Source of the DNA: a virus
DNA length: 26,757 nucleotides
IMG/VR virus record: IMGVR_UViG_3300050010_000163
Coordinates: 1 to 26,757 of that record
Direction: 5' to 3' (one strand)
Part shown: positions 15,148 to 22,902 of the stretch, piece after piece
Position numbering within the stretch: position 1 is the stretch's first letter
Layout of the letters: every line of letters starts with the position of its first letter
The notes under the pieces: model-generated
The model's database searches: none
What the model was told of the DNA's origin: nothing
What the model saw: the letters and a program-made list of their open reading frames with translations, nothing else
Program-made: the position numbers and the translations under genes

Positions 15148-15489
15148 ATGGCATTCATTGTCCCACTCACGGCAATTCCCAACACCAATCAACTGTTCAC
15201 TGTGACTATCCAGATCAACGGTGGAGTTGTGACGCTAAGCCTGCGGCTTTGCTACAACGCCGTGGCGGGGTTCTGGACCATGGACATCGCCGATGCGTTA
15301 GGAAACCCGCTGGTAAGTTCCGTGCCGCTACTGACGGGGCAATGGCCGGCAGCAAACATCCTTGCGCCTTATGGGTATTTGGGGATTGGCGATGCTTTTG
15401 TGCTTGACTTGTCAGGGACGGGCGGCTGGCCGGACAATGCCAATCTTGGATCGCAATATCTCCTGCTTTGGGATTCCAACTCCAACTGA
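15148..15489 (+). CDS. Baseplate plug protein (DUF6983-type)
   Basis: This 113-residue beta-rich protein starts directly after the Dit-like stop. VTLSLRLCYNAVAGFWTMDI, then ADALGNPLVSSVPLLTG and the ending LGSQYLLLWDSNSN fit the small plug family encoded between Dit-like and hub genes. It probably fills or lines the centre of the baseplate. The next gene starts at the base after its stop. Confidence 0.7.
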   Translation: MAFIVPLTAIPNTNQLFTVTIQINGGVVTLSLRLCYNAVAGFWTMDIADALGNPLVSSVPLLTGQWPAANILAPYGYLGIGDAFVLDLSGTGGWPDNANLGSQYLLLWDSNSN

Positions 15490-16644
15490 ATGTCTACTTC
15501 GCCACAACCGTATCCGTACCCGTTCGGGCGACAATGGCAGATTTCCATCGCCACGCAGATATCGCCGCCCCCTGGATTTGTGGGTCCGGTCAGTCCGAAT
15601 GCGGATCCTGCGGGGCCGACGTATATAGTCAACAGCGCAGGCGCCACACCATTGCGCGTGACGTTCAATATTGACACCCAAGCGGTGGTGACGGCGTATT
15701 GGCTGGCAGAGATTTGCATTTACAACCTCAGCACGTCCACGGTGACAGGGATTACCGCGGGAGCGGGGTCGCCAGACATTGCAAGCCTCTGGTCAATGAA
15801 CAAGCCCATCGTGGCTGGGGATACGGTGAACGTAAGCGCCGGGTACGGTCCTTCGAGTGGATTGCTGTTCAATCCGAGTTCGAATTTGATCTACACGGGC
15901 AAGGTGTTCCAGCCAATATGGACTCGGGAAAATGTAACGGACTACAAACTCACACTGCGATGCGTTTCGCAATTGATGCAGGACGCACTGAACTCGGTGA
16001 ATGTCCCGATGGACGCTGGCCATACGGACGCTTCGACGATCAAAACCGTTTGCGAGAAAGCGGGGATACAGATTGACCCGACCAGCGATCAATCTGCGCT
16101 GGACCTTCTGGCACAGAAGACATATCCACGCGGAGAAGCACTCAGCGGAAAGCCTTTGACAATTATCGATCAGATTATCAGGGGGAACAGGCTTACGTCC
16201 TGGCTCGGGCCGAATGGCCTGTGTGTGCGATTATTCGATCCAAATAATCCGATAAAGGTGCCCGACTTCGCCTATGGTCCACCGAACCTTCCAGGAGACT
16301 ACGCGCCCGCCGGCGTGACGACGGGGAGCATCAAAAAAACCTTAATCGGGACTCCAGAGCAGACGCAGAATGGGATCAGGTTCCGTGTACTCCTTGACCC
16401 GACCATCAGTATAGGGGGCATCGTTCAACTTGCGCCGGGGGCGCTCCCGACGGCGTTCGCATACACGTATGAAAGCGACAGGCCAAACGTGCCGAACCAA
16501 CCGGGCGTCTATGTCGTACAGGGCCTCCGGCATTATGGGGATTCGCGTGGCAGGCAGGACGACTGGTACACAGAGATCACGGGCGTGACCATGAACTTCT
16601 TCGCCAGTTACTTTAACCCAAGCCAGGCGGGCGGGAACCGATGA
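15490..16644 (+). CDS. Baseplate hub protein (gp27/gp44-like)
   Basis: This 384-residue protein lies between plug and spike. It has an N-terminal beta domain (LRVTFNIDTQAVVTAYWLAE, ICIYNLSTSTV), then AGYGPSSGLLFNPSSNLIYT with GKVFQPIWTRENVTDYKLTL. The middle segment IKTVCEKAGIQIDP and the LTIIDQIIRGNRLTSWLGPN stretch are typical of hub proteins. The late part has the IGTPEQTQNGIRFRVLLDPT and PGVYVVQGLRHYGDSRGRQD motifs seen in hub/protease-type tail proteins. It overlaps the spike gene by four bases (ATGA). It should form the trimeric platform carrying the spike. Confidence 0.75.
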   Translation: MSTSPQPYPYPFGRQWQISIATQISPPPGFVGPVSPNADPAGPTYIVNSAGATPLRVTFNIDTQAVVTAYWLAEICIYNLSTSTVTGITAGAGSPDIASLWSMNKPIVAGDTVNVSAGYGPSSGLLFNPSSNLIYTGKVFQPIWTRENVTDYKLTLRCVSQLMQDALNSVNVPMDAGHTDASTIKTVCEKAGIQIDPTSDQSALDLLAQKTYPRGEALSGKPLTIIDQIIRGNRLTSWLGPNGLCVRLFDPNNPIKVPDFAYGPPNLPGDYAPAGVTTGSIKKTLIGTPEQTQNGIRFRVLLDPTISIGGIVQLAPGALPTAFAYTYESDRPNVPNQPGVYVVQGLRHYGDSRGRQDDWYTEITGVTMNFFASYFNPSQAGGNR

Positions 16645-17570
16645 CACCATCTAATCCTTTGAACCCAGGCATAAGCATCGAGCAGCGGGTAAACCCTTCG
16701 GTGGCTCGCGCCGATGCCATCATAGATAAGATTGCGCAGTCTTTGCGCGTGGCTTTGCCCGGCATTGTGCAGTCCTTCGATCCAGGTCCGCCAGCCACGG
16801 TGTCTGTTCTGGTAGCAACAGACGAATGGGTAACCGCTGGGCAGCAGTTTTGGCAAACGCAGCCAGGCTTCACCGGGCCAGCACCAAATCCCAACATACT
16901 CTCCATCAAGAGCGGGCCGGTGACGTTGCCACTCCTCCAGGACGTTCCGGTCGTCACGCTTGGCGGCGGGGGATGGACGCTCACATTCCCGATCCAGGTG
17001 GGCGACGAGTGCTTGGTGATTTTCACAGACACGCCGCTCGATGTTTGGCTACAAAATGGCGGGACGGGGAACGCTCCGATCAGCCAGCGGCGCCACAGCC
17101 TGTCCGACGCCGTGGCGATTGTCGGGTGGCGCTCGACGCCGCGGGGTCTGGCGAACTACTCGACCACGTCGGCGCAACTCCGCAACAACGACGGCAGCGT
17201 AGTCATCGACCTAACGACGGATCAGGCCACCATCACAGCGCCGAAGGTGGTAGTGAACACCACAGGGGATACAGACATCACAGCCGGCGGCGACGTGAAC
17301 GTGCAGTCCAGCGGGAAGACAAGCGTGCAGGCGGCAGGGGATGTGGACATCAAGAGCACGGGCGGGAACGTGAACGTCACCAGCGACACCGGCGATGTAA
17401 GTGTTGCCTGCGCAACGGGGACCGCGAGTATTTCGGCAAAGAACATTAGCCTGAGCGGGACCACCCAACTCGATCTTGAAGGCGCATTGGTAAAAATTGC
17501 TCTGCGCACGTTCCTGCTCCATACCCATACTGGCGGAACGATACTGGGACTAACAGGGCCCGTGGTATAG
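16641..17570 (+). CDS. Baseplate spike, Gp138-type membrane-puncturing protein
   Basis: This 309-residue protein has an N-terminal OB-like domain (LRVALPGIVQSFDPGPPATV, LPLLQDVPVVTLGGGGWTLT, then FPIQVGDECLVIFTDTPLDV and RRHSLSDAVAIVGWR), characteristic of Gp138 N-terminal spikes. From about residue 195 a regular beta repeat follows (DITAGGDVNVQSSGKTSVQA, AGDVDIKSTGGNVNVTSDTG), forming a trimeric intertwined beta-helix. Near the end is LLHTHTGG with His294 and His296; HxH at the tip of such spikes binds an iron ion that sharpens the needle. The protein would pierce the outer membrane during contraction, which implies a Gram-negative-type host. Confidence 0.85.
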   Translation: MTPSNPLNPGISIEQRVNPSVARADAIIDKIAQSLRVALPGIVQSFDPGPPATVSVLVATDEWVTAGQQFWQTQPGFTGPAPNPNILSIKSGPVTLPLLQDVPVVTLGGGGWTLTFPIQVGDECLVIFTDTPLDVWLQNGGTGNAPISQRRHSLSDAVAIVGWRSTPRGLANYSTTSAQLRNNDGSVVIDLTTDQATITAPKVVVNTTGDTDITAGGDVNVQSSGKTSVQAAGDVDIKSTGGNVNVTSDTGDVSVACATGTASISAKNISLSGTTQLDLEGALVKIALRTFLLHTHTGGTILGLTGPVV

Positions 17571-17579
17571 GAATAATTT

Positions 17580-18680
17580 ATGCGAGCCGCACTGATCTTA
17601 CTCTTCGTCTCATCCGGCATGGCTTTCGGGCAGTCGCCTACCATCTCCTGCGTCGGCACGCCTGGCAATACGACGGGCGTGTACCAGCAGCAGTGCAACG
17701 CCAGCACCGGGGCAACCTACGTGTGTGGTGCCAGATCCGGCTGCACTGTCGCGTCGGATTGGGGGATGTCAACGGCGCTGGATTTCAATACGCAGGTCAA
17801 GAATAGGACATCTGGAGGCGTGACCTACACCGCTCCCGGCGCAGGGGCCGTGCCGCGAACAGTGCAGGGCCATCTTTCCGACACGCCGTACGTAGCCGCC
17901 GACTATGCCGGGTCCGACCTCGGGGCGAAGATCAACGCGGCTTATGCGGCGCTCCCCTCAACTGGAGGGCATATCGCCGTATCGAAAGGAACCTACTCGT
18001 TTTCTACCCCCATCGTCCTCGGCACGGCGATGAAGCCCGCGTACCTCGATTGCGACCCGGCGACCACGATCATGACGTACACCGGGACGGGCGCGGCGAT
18101 CACCCTGGATTGGGGATGGCTGGACTCCAACGATCAACACGAGCACGGCGCGGGGATCATCGGCTGCTGGCTCAAGGGACCAGGAGGCACTTCGGTAGGT
18201 GTCGCCATGCAGGGACCGAACGGCGGAGTTATCCATCCGGTGCTCGACCGTATGAAGATCTGGGGTTTTGGTAAGGGCATCAACTTCTCGCTGGACGGCG
18301 GGGAGCCCAATACCTCTTTCTTTGCCACCATTCGAGACACCGGCATCGCGTACAACACCCTTGGCATCGAGATCAACACTTCGATAGAGGCGATTCACAT
18401 CATCACCTCTGACTTCTACGCCAACTCACAGGACATCCACATGTTTGGAACACCGATGGATGTGTATGCCTTTGGGTGTTCCTTCGATGGTCTGGACGGC
18501 AGCCTCACAAACCCATTCATCGAGATCGACCAAGGATATTTCTTTGACTACGGAAGTCATTACGAAAACTCCGGCAAAAAGTCCGCACACTTCATCGAAA
18601 ACAACGGCGGAATCTTTGTAAAAGTCGGAGTAAAACTTCGCCGCATATCCGTGTCGGGTGGAATAACATGCAGCGCTTAA
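17580..18680 (+). CDS. Beta-helix tailspike with N-terminal Sec signal peptide
   Basis: This 366-residue protein begins MRAALILLFVSSGMAFGQSP, a short basic start, hydrophobic core and likely cleavage after FG, which is unusual for a virion protein. From about residue 100 a pectate-lyase-like right-handed beta-helix is visible: DYAGSDLGAKINAAYAALPS, GGHIAVSKGTYSFSTPIVLG, then AAITLDWGWLDSNDQHEHGA and repeated I/V-x-x-N turns. Such folds serve as polysaccharide-degrading or -binding tailspikes. Catalytic acids cannot be assigned by eye. It sits between the spike and wedge genes, so it is part of the baseplate operon. The signal peptide suggests derivation from a secreted host enzyme, or export before assembly. 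Confidence 0.7.
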   Translation: MRAALILLFVSSGMAFGQSPTISCVGTPGNTTGVYQQQCNASTGATYVCGARSGCTVASDWGMSTALDFNTQVKNRTSGGVTYTAPGAGAVPRTVQGHLSDTPYVAADYAGSDLGAKINAAYAALPSTGGHIAVSKGTYSFSTPIVLGTAMKPAYLDCDPATTIMTYTGTGAAITLDWGWLDSNDQHEHGAGIIGCWLKGPGGTSVGVAMQGPNGGVIHPVLDRMKIWGFGKGINFSLDGGEPNTSFFATIRDTGIAYNTLGIEINTSIEAIHIITSDFYANSQDIHMFGTPMDVYAFGCSFDGLDGSLTNPFIEIDQGYFFDYGSHYENSGKKSAHFIENNGGIFVKVGVKLRRISVSGGITCSA

Positions 18681-18889
18681 CCATCACCGGGACGATTGAT
18701 GGCTACAACGCTGTCTTCGCGGTGAGTCCTGCCCCGACGTTCGTCAAGGTGTATCGCAACACGCTCTTGCAGGCGCCGAACCAGGACTACTCGCTTGGGA
18801 CGGCCGGCGCGTCCAGCCTGCCAGTCGAGTTTATGCCAACGTCCATCCCGCAACCGGGCGACGCGCTCGTGGCTGTAGGTGAGGTCTAA
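18668..18889 (+). CDS. Small beta-module protein, paralogue of the wedge N-terminus
   Basis: This 73-residue protein overlaps the tailspike end by 13 bases. It reads LTITGTIDGYNAVFAVSPAP, then VKVYRNTLLQAPNQDYSLGT and PQPGDALVAVGEV. This is a widespread phage surface module (T-G-x-I-[ND]-G-x-N-x-x-F ... L-x-x-N-x-x-L-Q ... D-Y ... P-x-x-G-D). The first 70 residues of the following gene have the same pattern. It is probably a small fibre or baseplate attachment protein, and the two genes arose by duplication or module exchange. The stop overlaps the next ATG by one base. Confidence 0.65.
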   Translation: MQRLTITGTIDGYNAVFAVSPAPTFVKVYRNTLLQAPNQDYSLGTAGASSLPVEFMPTSIPQPGDALVAVGEV

Positions 18890-19587
18890 TGTCCGTTTAC
18901 TTGGCGGTGTACGGCGCGATTAACGGGCAGAACACGGCATTCACGATGAGCGCATTGCCGGACCCGTCCTACTTGGAGCTTTACAAGAACGGGCAGTTGC
19001 AGCCGGGCGCGGATTATTCCTACATCCTGAACAGGATCAGTTGGCTGAATCCTTCCACGATTCCGAACGGTTCGGACTCGCTGATCGCGATCACCGATTG
19101 GGCAACACCGATCCCATCCAACCTGCCGGCCAATCCAAACCTTGGGACGGGTGGCGTCATCACCGTGCGCGCGCTAAGCGTGGACGGAGATCCGATGCGC
19201 GGCAATGGGCTGGCGAACTTCCTAGGGAACATTGATGCAGTGGGCCAGATCATCGCCACGCGGCTGAAGTTACTGGCGGGCGAAGTGTTCTGGAACGCGT
19301 CTGAAGGGACGCCGCTATTCCAAAGCCTGCTTGGGGTCTCCACCAACTCGCAAGCCGTGGCGCTGATCCTGCGCAACCGGATCTTGGGGACTCCGTACGT
19401 GACGGGGATCTCATCGCTGGTGGTCAAGTACGGACCAGCGGGCCGGACATTCGCGTTCTCAGCGGTGGTGCAGACGGCGTTCGGCGCGCTAACCGTGGGC
19501 AATGCGCCTTCCAGCCAGACGTTCGGCGGGGCCAACGGAACGTGGGGGACGGCGCAAGGAACATGGGGAGGCGTACAGCAATCATGA
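18889..19587 (+). CDS. Baseplate wedge protein (gp25/W-like) with N-terminal beta module
   Basis: This 232-residue protein is a fusion. Residues 1-70 (VYGAINGQNTAFTMSALPDP, YLELYKNGQLQPGADYSYIL) repeat the module of the preceding gene. Residues of about 105-205 fit the gp25/W-type wedge family: GNIDAVGQIIATRLKLLAGE, VFWNASEGTPLFQSLLGVST, then LILRNRILGTPYVTGISSLV and AFSAVVQTAFGALTV. This family includes T4 gp25 and P2 gpW and links the sheath to the baseplate. The C-terminal 25 residues are a Gly/Thr/Trp tail (TFGGANGTWGTAQGTWGGVQ). It precedes a fibre and the J-like gene, as in other contractile-tailed phages. Confidence 0.75.
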   Translation: MSVYLAVYGAINGQNTAFTMSALPDPSYLELYKNGQLQPGADYSYILNRISWLNPSTIPNGSDSLIAITDWATPIPSNLPANPNLGTGGVITVRALSVDGDPMRGNGLANFLGNIDAVGQIIATRLKLLAGEVFWNASEGTPLFQSLLGVSTNSQAVALILRNRILGTPYVTGISSLVVKYGPAGRTFAFSAVVQTAFGALTVGNAPSSQTFGGANGTWGTAQGTWGGVQQS

Positions 19588-20732
19588 AACTCCGAATCAT
19601 TCTGATATCGATCGTTCTCGCCGCGGCCGCCTGGGGACAGGCGTGCAAGGGGACGCCCGATCCGCGAACGTGGAGCGGAACATGGGCTGGCGGGACGACG
19701 TTCGCTTCATGCAACGTGGTGTTCTACGCGCCAAACTCTTCGGCCTACGTGAGTCTGCAAGGCGGGAACCTGGGCAACGAGCCCGACACGTCGCCTACTT
19801 GGTGGACGCTGCTCTACGGCTCGCCGGTGTTTTTACAAAGCACCACACCGCTTCAAGGATCTCAGATTGCGCTCGATTACAATTTTGCCTATGCGCTGAA
19901 TGCGCAGCCAGCCTCCGTTCCGTACACCGGGGCCACGGGGAACGTTAACCTGGGGACGCACTCGCTGACGGCGCAGGCGCTGACGTTGGCACCTTCGTTT
20001 TTGATGTCCGTGGGTGCCGGCTCGACGGGAGGAAACTTCTTTTTGGGGAGCGGGGGACAGACCAACACGACCGGAACCTATAATGCAGGGGCTGGATTCG
20101 ATGCGCTCTTTTCGAATACCACCGGAGAATATAATTCAGCGACCGGGAGTTATTCGCTATATTCGAACACGAGCGGAGCATCCAACACAGCATCCGGGGC
20201 ACAGGCACTTTTCAATAATACGAGTGGTGGAGCTAATACCGGCCTTGGCCTGAATGCCCTTTTCTCTTCTACGACAGCCAACTTCAACACCAGCGTCGGG
20301 GGATACTCGCTCTATAACAACACCACGGGAGCATCCAATTCTGCTGTCGGCCATTTCTCGCTCTATAACAACACCACGTGCAGTTTCAACACGGGGATTG
20401 GGAGAAACGCGGGGCAGTTTCTTCGGGATGGTTCAACAATAAATCAAACACCAGCATCATCCGTGTATGTGGGCTATAACGTTGAGGCGTACGGCGCTGG
20501 AGACGCCAATGAAATAGTGATCGGAGCGAACGCAATCGGCCTCGGTAACAACACAGCACAGGTAGGTGATGCGTCCGTCACGACACTCGGCGTGGGCACG
20601 GTCTCATGGTCGCACGGGACCGGAGCCCCTGGCGGTACGTGTGTGAACGGAAGCATCTACACCGCGACGAACGGGACAACGACGGGACTACTTTGGGTCT
20701 GTGGGTCCAGCACATGGCAGTCAATTAAATAA
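19584..20732 (+). CDS. Repeat fibre protein with Sec signal peptide and 17-residue repeats
   Basis: This 382-residue protein starts at ATG 19584, overlapping the wedge stop by four bases. The first residues, MKLRIILISIVLAAAAWGQA, form a clear signal peptide with probable cleavage after WG. The N-terminal part has aromatic-rich segments (DTSPTWWTLLYGSPVFLQST). From about residue 161, seven 17-residue repeats follow (N-T-[TS]-G-x-x-N-[TS]-x-x-G-x-x-[AS]-L-[FY]-[SN]), resembling the beta-roll head repeats of trimeric adhesins such as YadA. The C-terminus (VNGSIYTATNGTTTGLLWVC) is a small tip domain. It is likely a trimeric host-binding fibre. The export signal is unusual for a phage protein and suggests a secreted-protein ancestor. 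Confidence 0.7.
   Translation: MKLRIILISIVLAAAAWGQACKGTPDPRTWSGTWAGGTTFASCNVVFYAPNSSAYVSLQGGNLGNEPDTSPTWWTLLYGSPVFLQSTTPLQGSQIALDYNFAYALNAQPASVPYTGATGNVNLGTHSLTAQALTLAPSFLMSVGAGSTGGNFFLGSGGQTNTTGTYNAGAGFDALFSNTTGEYNSATGSYSLYSNTSGASNTASGAQALFNNTSGGANTGLGLNALFSSTTANFNTSVGGYSLYNNTTGASNSAVGHFSLYNNTTCSFNTGIGRNAGQFLRDGSTINQTPASSVYVGYNVEAYGAGDANEIVIGANAIGLGNNTAQVGDASVTTLGVGTVSWSHGTGAPGGTCVNGSIYTATNGTTTGLLWVCGSSTWQSIK
20064..20415 (+). repeat. 51-bp tandem repeats encoding the fibre's 17-residue units
   Basis: Seven units (the last partial) of about 51 bp lie within the fibre gene. Neighbouring units can be nearly identical; for example CTCGCTCTATAACAACACCA occurs twice exactly one unit apart. This gives a substrate for slippage and length variation of the fibre. 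Confidence 0.8.
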
Positions 20733-20744
20733 AGCGAGGCCAAT

Positions 20745-22151
20745 ATGGCGTACCAGCCCCCTTCGATTGGATCAGACGGATTCAGCATACCCTCCTATCA
20801 GGCCATCCTCGCGTGGCTCGATCAGAACTACACTTCAATTTTCGGCGCCAGCGTTTACTTGGGGAGCGACAGCAGCGACCAGCAGGACATAGCGATCAGA
20901 TCGCTCCAGGCAGCCAATACGAACCAAGCGCTCCAGGCGATCTACCTCAGCTTCAATCCACTGACCGCCATCGGTGCATCCTTGGACCTGATCGGCATGT
21001 TGATCGGAACACGCCGGGATGCAGCCACCAATTCGACTGTGGTTGTCACACTGACAGGGAATCCAGGAACGGTAATCACGAGCGGAGTGGTTAGCGACAC
21101 AAACGGAAATTACTGGAACCTTGGATCGCCAGCCACCATCGGCGGCGGGGGGACAGTGAACGTCATCGCGACCGCGCAGAACGTCGGGGCAATCACGGTC
21201 AACATCGGGGCGGTGACCACCATCGTGACGCCGACGGCCGGTTGGACATCGGTTACGAACAGCGCAGCGGGCGTCCCTGGCGTTCCGGTGGAAGCCGACT
21301 CCCATTACCGGGCACGGCTCCTGATATCGCAGTCCCAGCCGTCCCTGGCGCTCAGAACAGGCACAGCATCGAAGGTGGCCGGCGTCTCGGGCGTGACGCG
21401 ATCTATCGTCTACGAGAACCAGTACGGGAATACGACCAGTTACGGTGTCTGTAACACGGCGAACGTGGATAGCGCGAGCCCGCCGAACGATAACGTCATC
21501 ATCCTGGAGACCGGGTATCCTTTCGATGCCACGATGGTTGGTAAAACCGCAGTCATCGGCGTAACGTCCTACACGATTGCCAGTTATGTTTCGCCAACCG
21601 AACTCATATTGACCACGCCGCCGGGGACGCAGACCGGCGTGCCCTTCTACATCGGGGACGGCATCGCGCTTGGTCCGAAGAACTCGATCACATGCGTGGT
21701 GGAAGGCGGCGCCGCGGTTGCCATTGCACTGGCCATCTACACGAATAAGTGCCCAGGCTGCTTGACGAATGGGACGACCAGCACCACGGTGACGGACACG
21801 AACAATCCAACCGTAGCGATGGTGATTTCCTTCGACGTGCTGGCCTACCTGCCCATTTACGTGTCGCTGAATGTCCATCCGCTCCAGGGCTTCACCAGCG
21901 CGACCCAGGCCGCCATCATCGCCAACATCGTGGCGTATCTGAACAGCCTAGGCATCGGGCATAGCGTGGTCTGGAGCGAGCTGTTCGGCGCGGCCGTAAT
22001 GGCGAACCCGAATCCGGCCGCGCCGCTGTTCTCTATCCATGCGCTGACGTTGGGTGTGGCTCCGGGGCCTGCTGGCACGGCAGATGTGCCCGTTTCGTAT
22101 AATGTGGCTTCGTCGGGGATCACCGCTGACGTAATAGTGGAGCTGGTATAA
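20745..22151 (+). CDS. Baseplate J-like protein with inserted domain
   Basis: This 468-residue protein has an N-terminal region typical of J/gp47-like baseplate proteins (SIPSYQAILAWLDQNYTSIF, then YLSFNPLTAIGASLDLIGML with IGTRRDAATNS). The beta-rich middle includes AAGVPGVPVEADSHYRARLL and LRTGTASKVAGVSGVTRSIV, which matches the conserved E-s-D-x-x-y-R-x-R segment of the family. A segment of about 75 residues (NDNVIILETGYPFDATMVGK to PFYIGDGIALG) appears inserted before GPKNSITCVVEGGAAVAIAL. The C-terminal helices (SATQAAIIANIVAYLNSLGI, then VVWSELFGAAV) are also typical. It forms the inner wedge ring with the gp25-like and DUF2612 proteins. Confidence 0.85.
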   Translation: MAYQPPSIGSDGFSIPSYQAILAWLDQNYTSIFGASVYLGSDSSDQQDIAIRSLQAANTNQALQAIYLSFNPLTAIGASLDLIGMLIGTRRDAATNSTVVVTLTGNPGTVITSGVVSDTNGNYWNLGSPATIGGGGTVNVIATAQNVGAITVNIGAVTTIVTPTAGWTSVTNSAAGVPGVPVEADSHYRARLLISQSQPSLALRTGTASKVAGVSGVTRSIVYENQYGNTTSYGVCNTANVDSASPPNDNVIILETGYPFDATMVGKTAVIGVTSYTIASYVSPTELILTTPPGTQTGVPFYIGDGIALGPKNSITCVVEGGAAVAIALAIYTNKCPGCLTNGTTSTTVTDTNNPTVAMVISFDVLAYLPIYVSLNVHPLQGFTSATQAAIIANIVAYLNSLGIGHSVVWSELFGAAVMANPNPAAPLFSIHALTLGVAPGPAGTADVPVSYNVASSGITADVIVELV

Positions 22152-22154
22152 GCG

Positions 22155-22298
22155 ATGCCTGATTTCTGTTTTACGCTGACGGCCAAACCGGAACTGGTGG
22201 AATCCAAGGACGGGAATACTGATTTTGTGGCGCTCACACTATTGGTGAATGACGAAGAGATCGAAACTTCGATTGTACTGGTGGACGATTTGCTATGA
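22155..22298 (+). CDS. 47-residue protein of unknown function
   Basis: This short frame starts three bases after the J-like stop and overlaps the next start by four bases (ATGA), a spacing that supports real translation. It encodes MPDFCFTLTAKPELVESKDG then NTDFVALTLLVNDEEIETSI and VLVDDLL, an acidic, probably single-sheet protein. I recognise no family. Its place between J-like and DUF2612 genes suggests a small baseplate accessory. Confidence 0.6.
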   Translation: MPDFCFTLTAKPELVESKDGNTDFVALTLLVNDEEIETSIVLVDDLL

Positions 22299-22891
22299 GC
22301 CCACAACCCGCAAACTACTACCTGTCCCTGCTGCCATCGCAATATCGCGGGGAGCCCGCGATGACGGCATGGCTCACAGCGAACTTGCAGCTCTACCAGG
22401 ACGTGCTGGCGTGCGCCATTTCGTTTCCGCGAGCGTTCTCAATCACCGATGCAGTGGGTCCGCAGCTCGACGTGCTTGGCTCAATCATCGGCCAGCCGCG
22501 GCAAGTAGGATTTCAGCCGACGCCGGTTGGCTCGCCACCTGAAGCGGTGAGCCCGGTCCTGGACGATCCAACGTATCGGCTCTTGCTCCAGGCCACCATC
22601 TTGCAGAACCACTGGGACGGAACCATCCCAGGCGTTCTGGCTATCTGGAAGGCGCTGTTCCCTGGCGGGACAATGATCTTCACCGACAACCAGGATATGA
22701 CGGTGTCGATCTACGTGGCTGGGGCGTTCACGTCGCAACTCGTGATCGACCTCGTAATTCACGGGCTTATGCTCCCGAGGCCAGAGGGCGTTAATTTCAT
22801 CTTTACTTTTGCGGAACTCCCGATGCTTGGGTTCGACTCCGACTCTGCGTTTATCGCCGGTCTAGATCTCGGCAAGTTTGTCGCCAGGTAA
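22295..22891 (+). CDS. Baseplate/tail protein, DUF2612 family (gpI/gp48-like)
   Basis: This 198-residue protein contains the family signature: NYYLSLLPSQYRGEPAMTAW, AVGPQLDVLGSIIGQPRQVG, then SPVLDDPTYRLLLQATILQN with HWDGTIPGVLAIWKALFPGG and FTDNQDMTVSIYVAG. DUF2612 proteins follow J-like genes and connect the baseplate to tail fibres. The C-terminus (LGFDSDSAFIAGLDLGKFVA) is the usual short tail. The next gene is a fibre, as expected. Confidence 0.85.
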   Translation: MSPQPANYYLSLLPSQYRGEPAMTAWLTANLQLYQDVLACAISFPRAFSITDAVGPQLDVLGSIIGQPRQVGFQPTPVGSPPEAVSPVLDDPTYRLLLQATILQNHWDGTIPGVLAIWKALFPGGTMIFTDNQDMTVSIYVAGAFTSQLVIDLVIHGLMLPRPEGVNFIFTFAELPMLGFDSDSAFIAGLDLGKFVAR

Positions 22892-22902
22892 CAGGAAAAA
22901 AT

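Noticed and set aside
20835-21878. 347-residue minus-strand frame
   Set aside because: It is antisense to the J-like gene and has shadow composition with many Arg, His and Cys residues and no family features.
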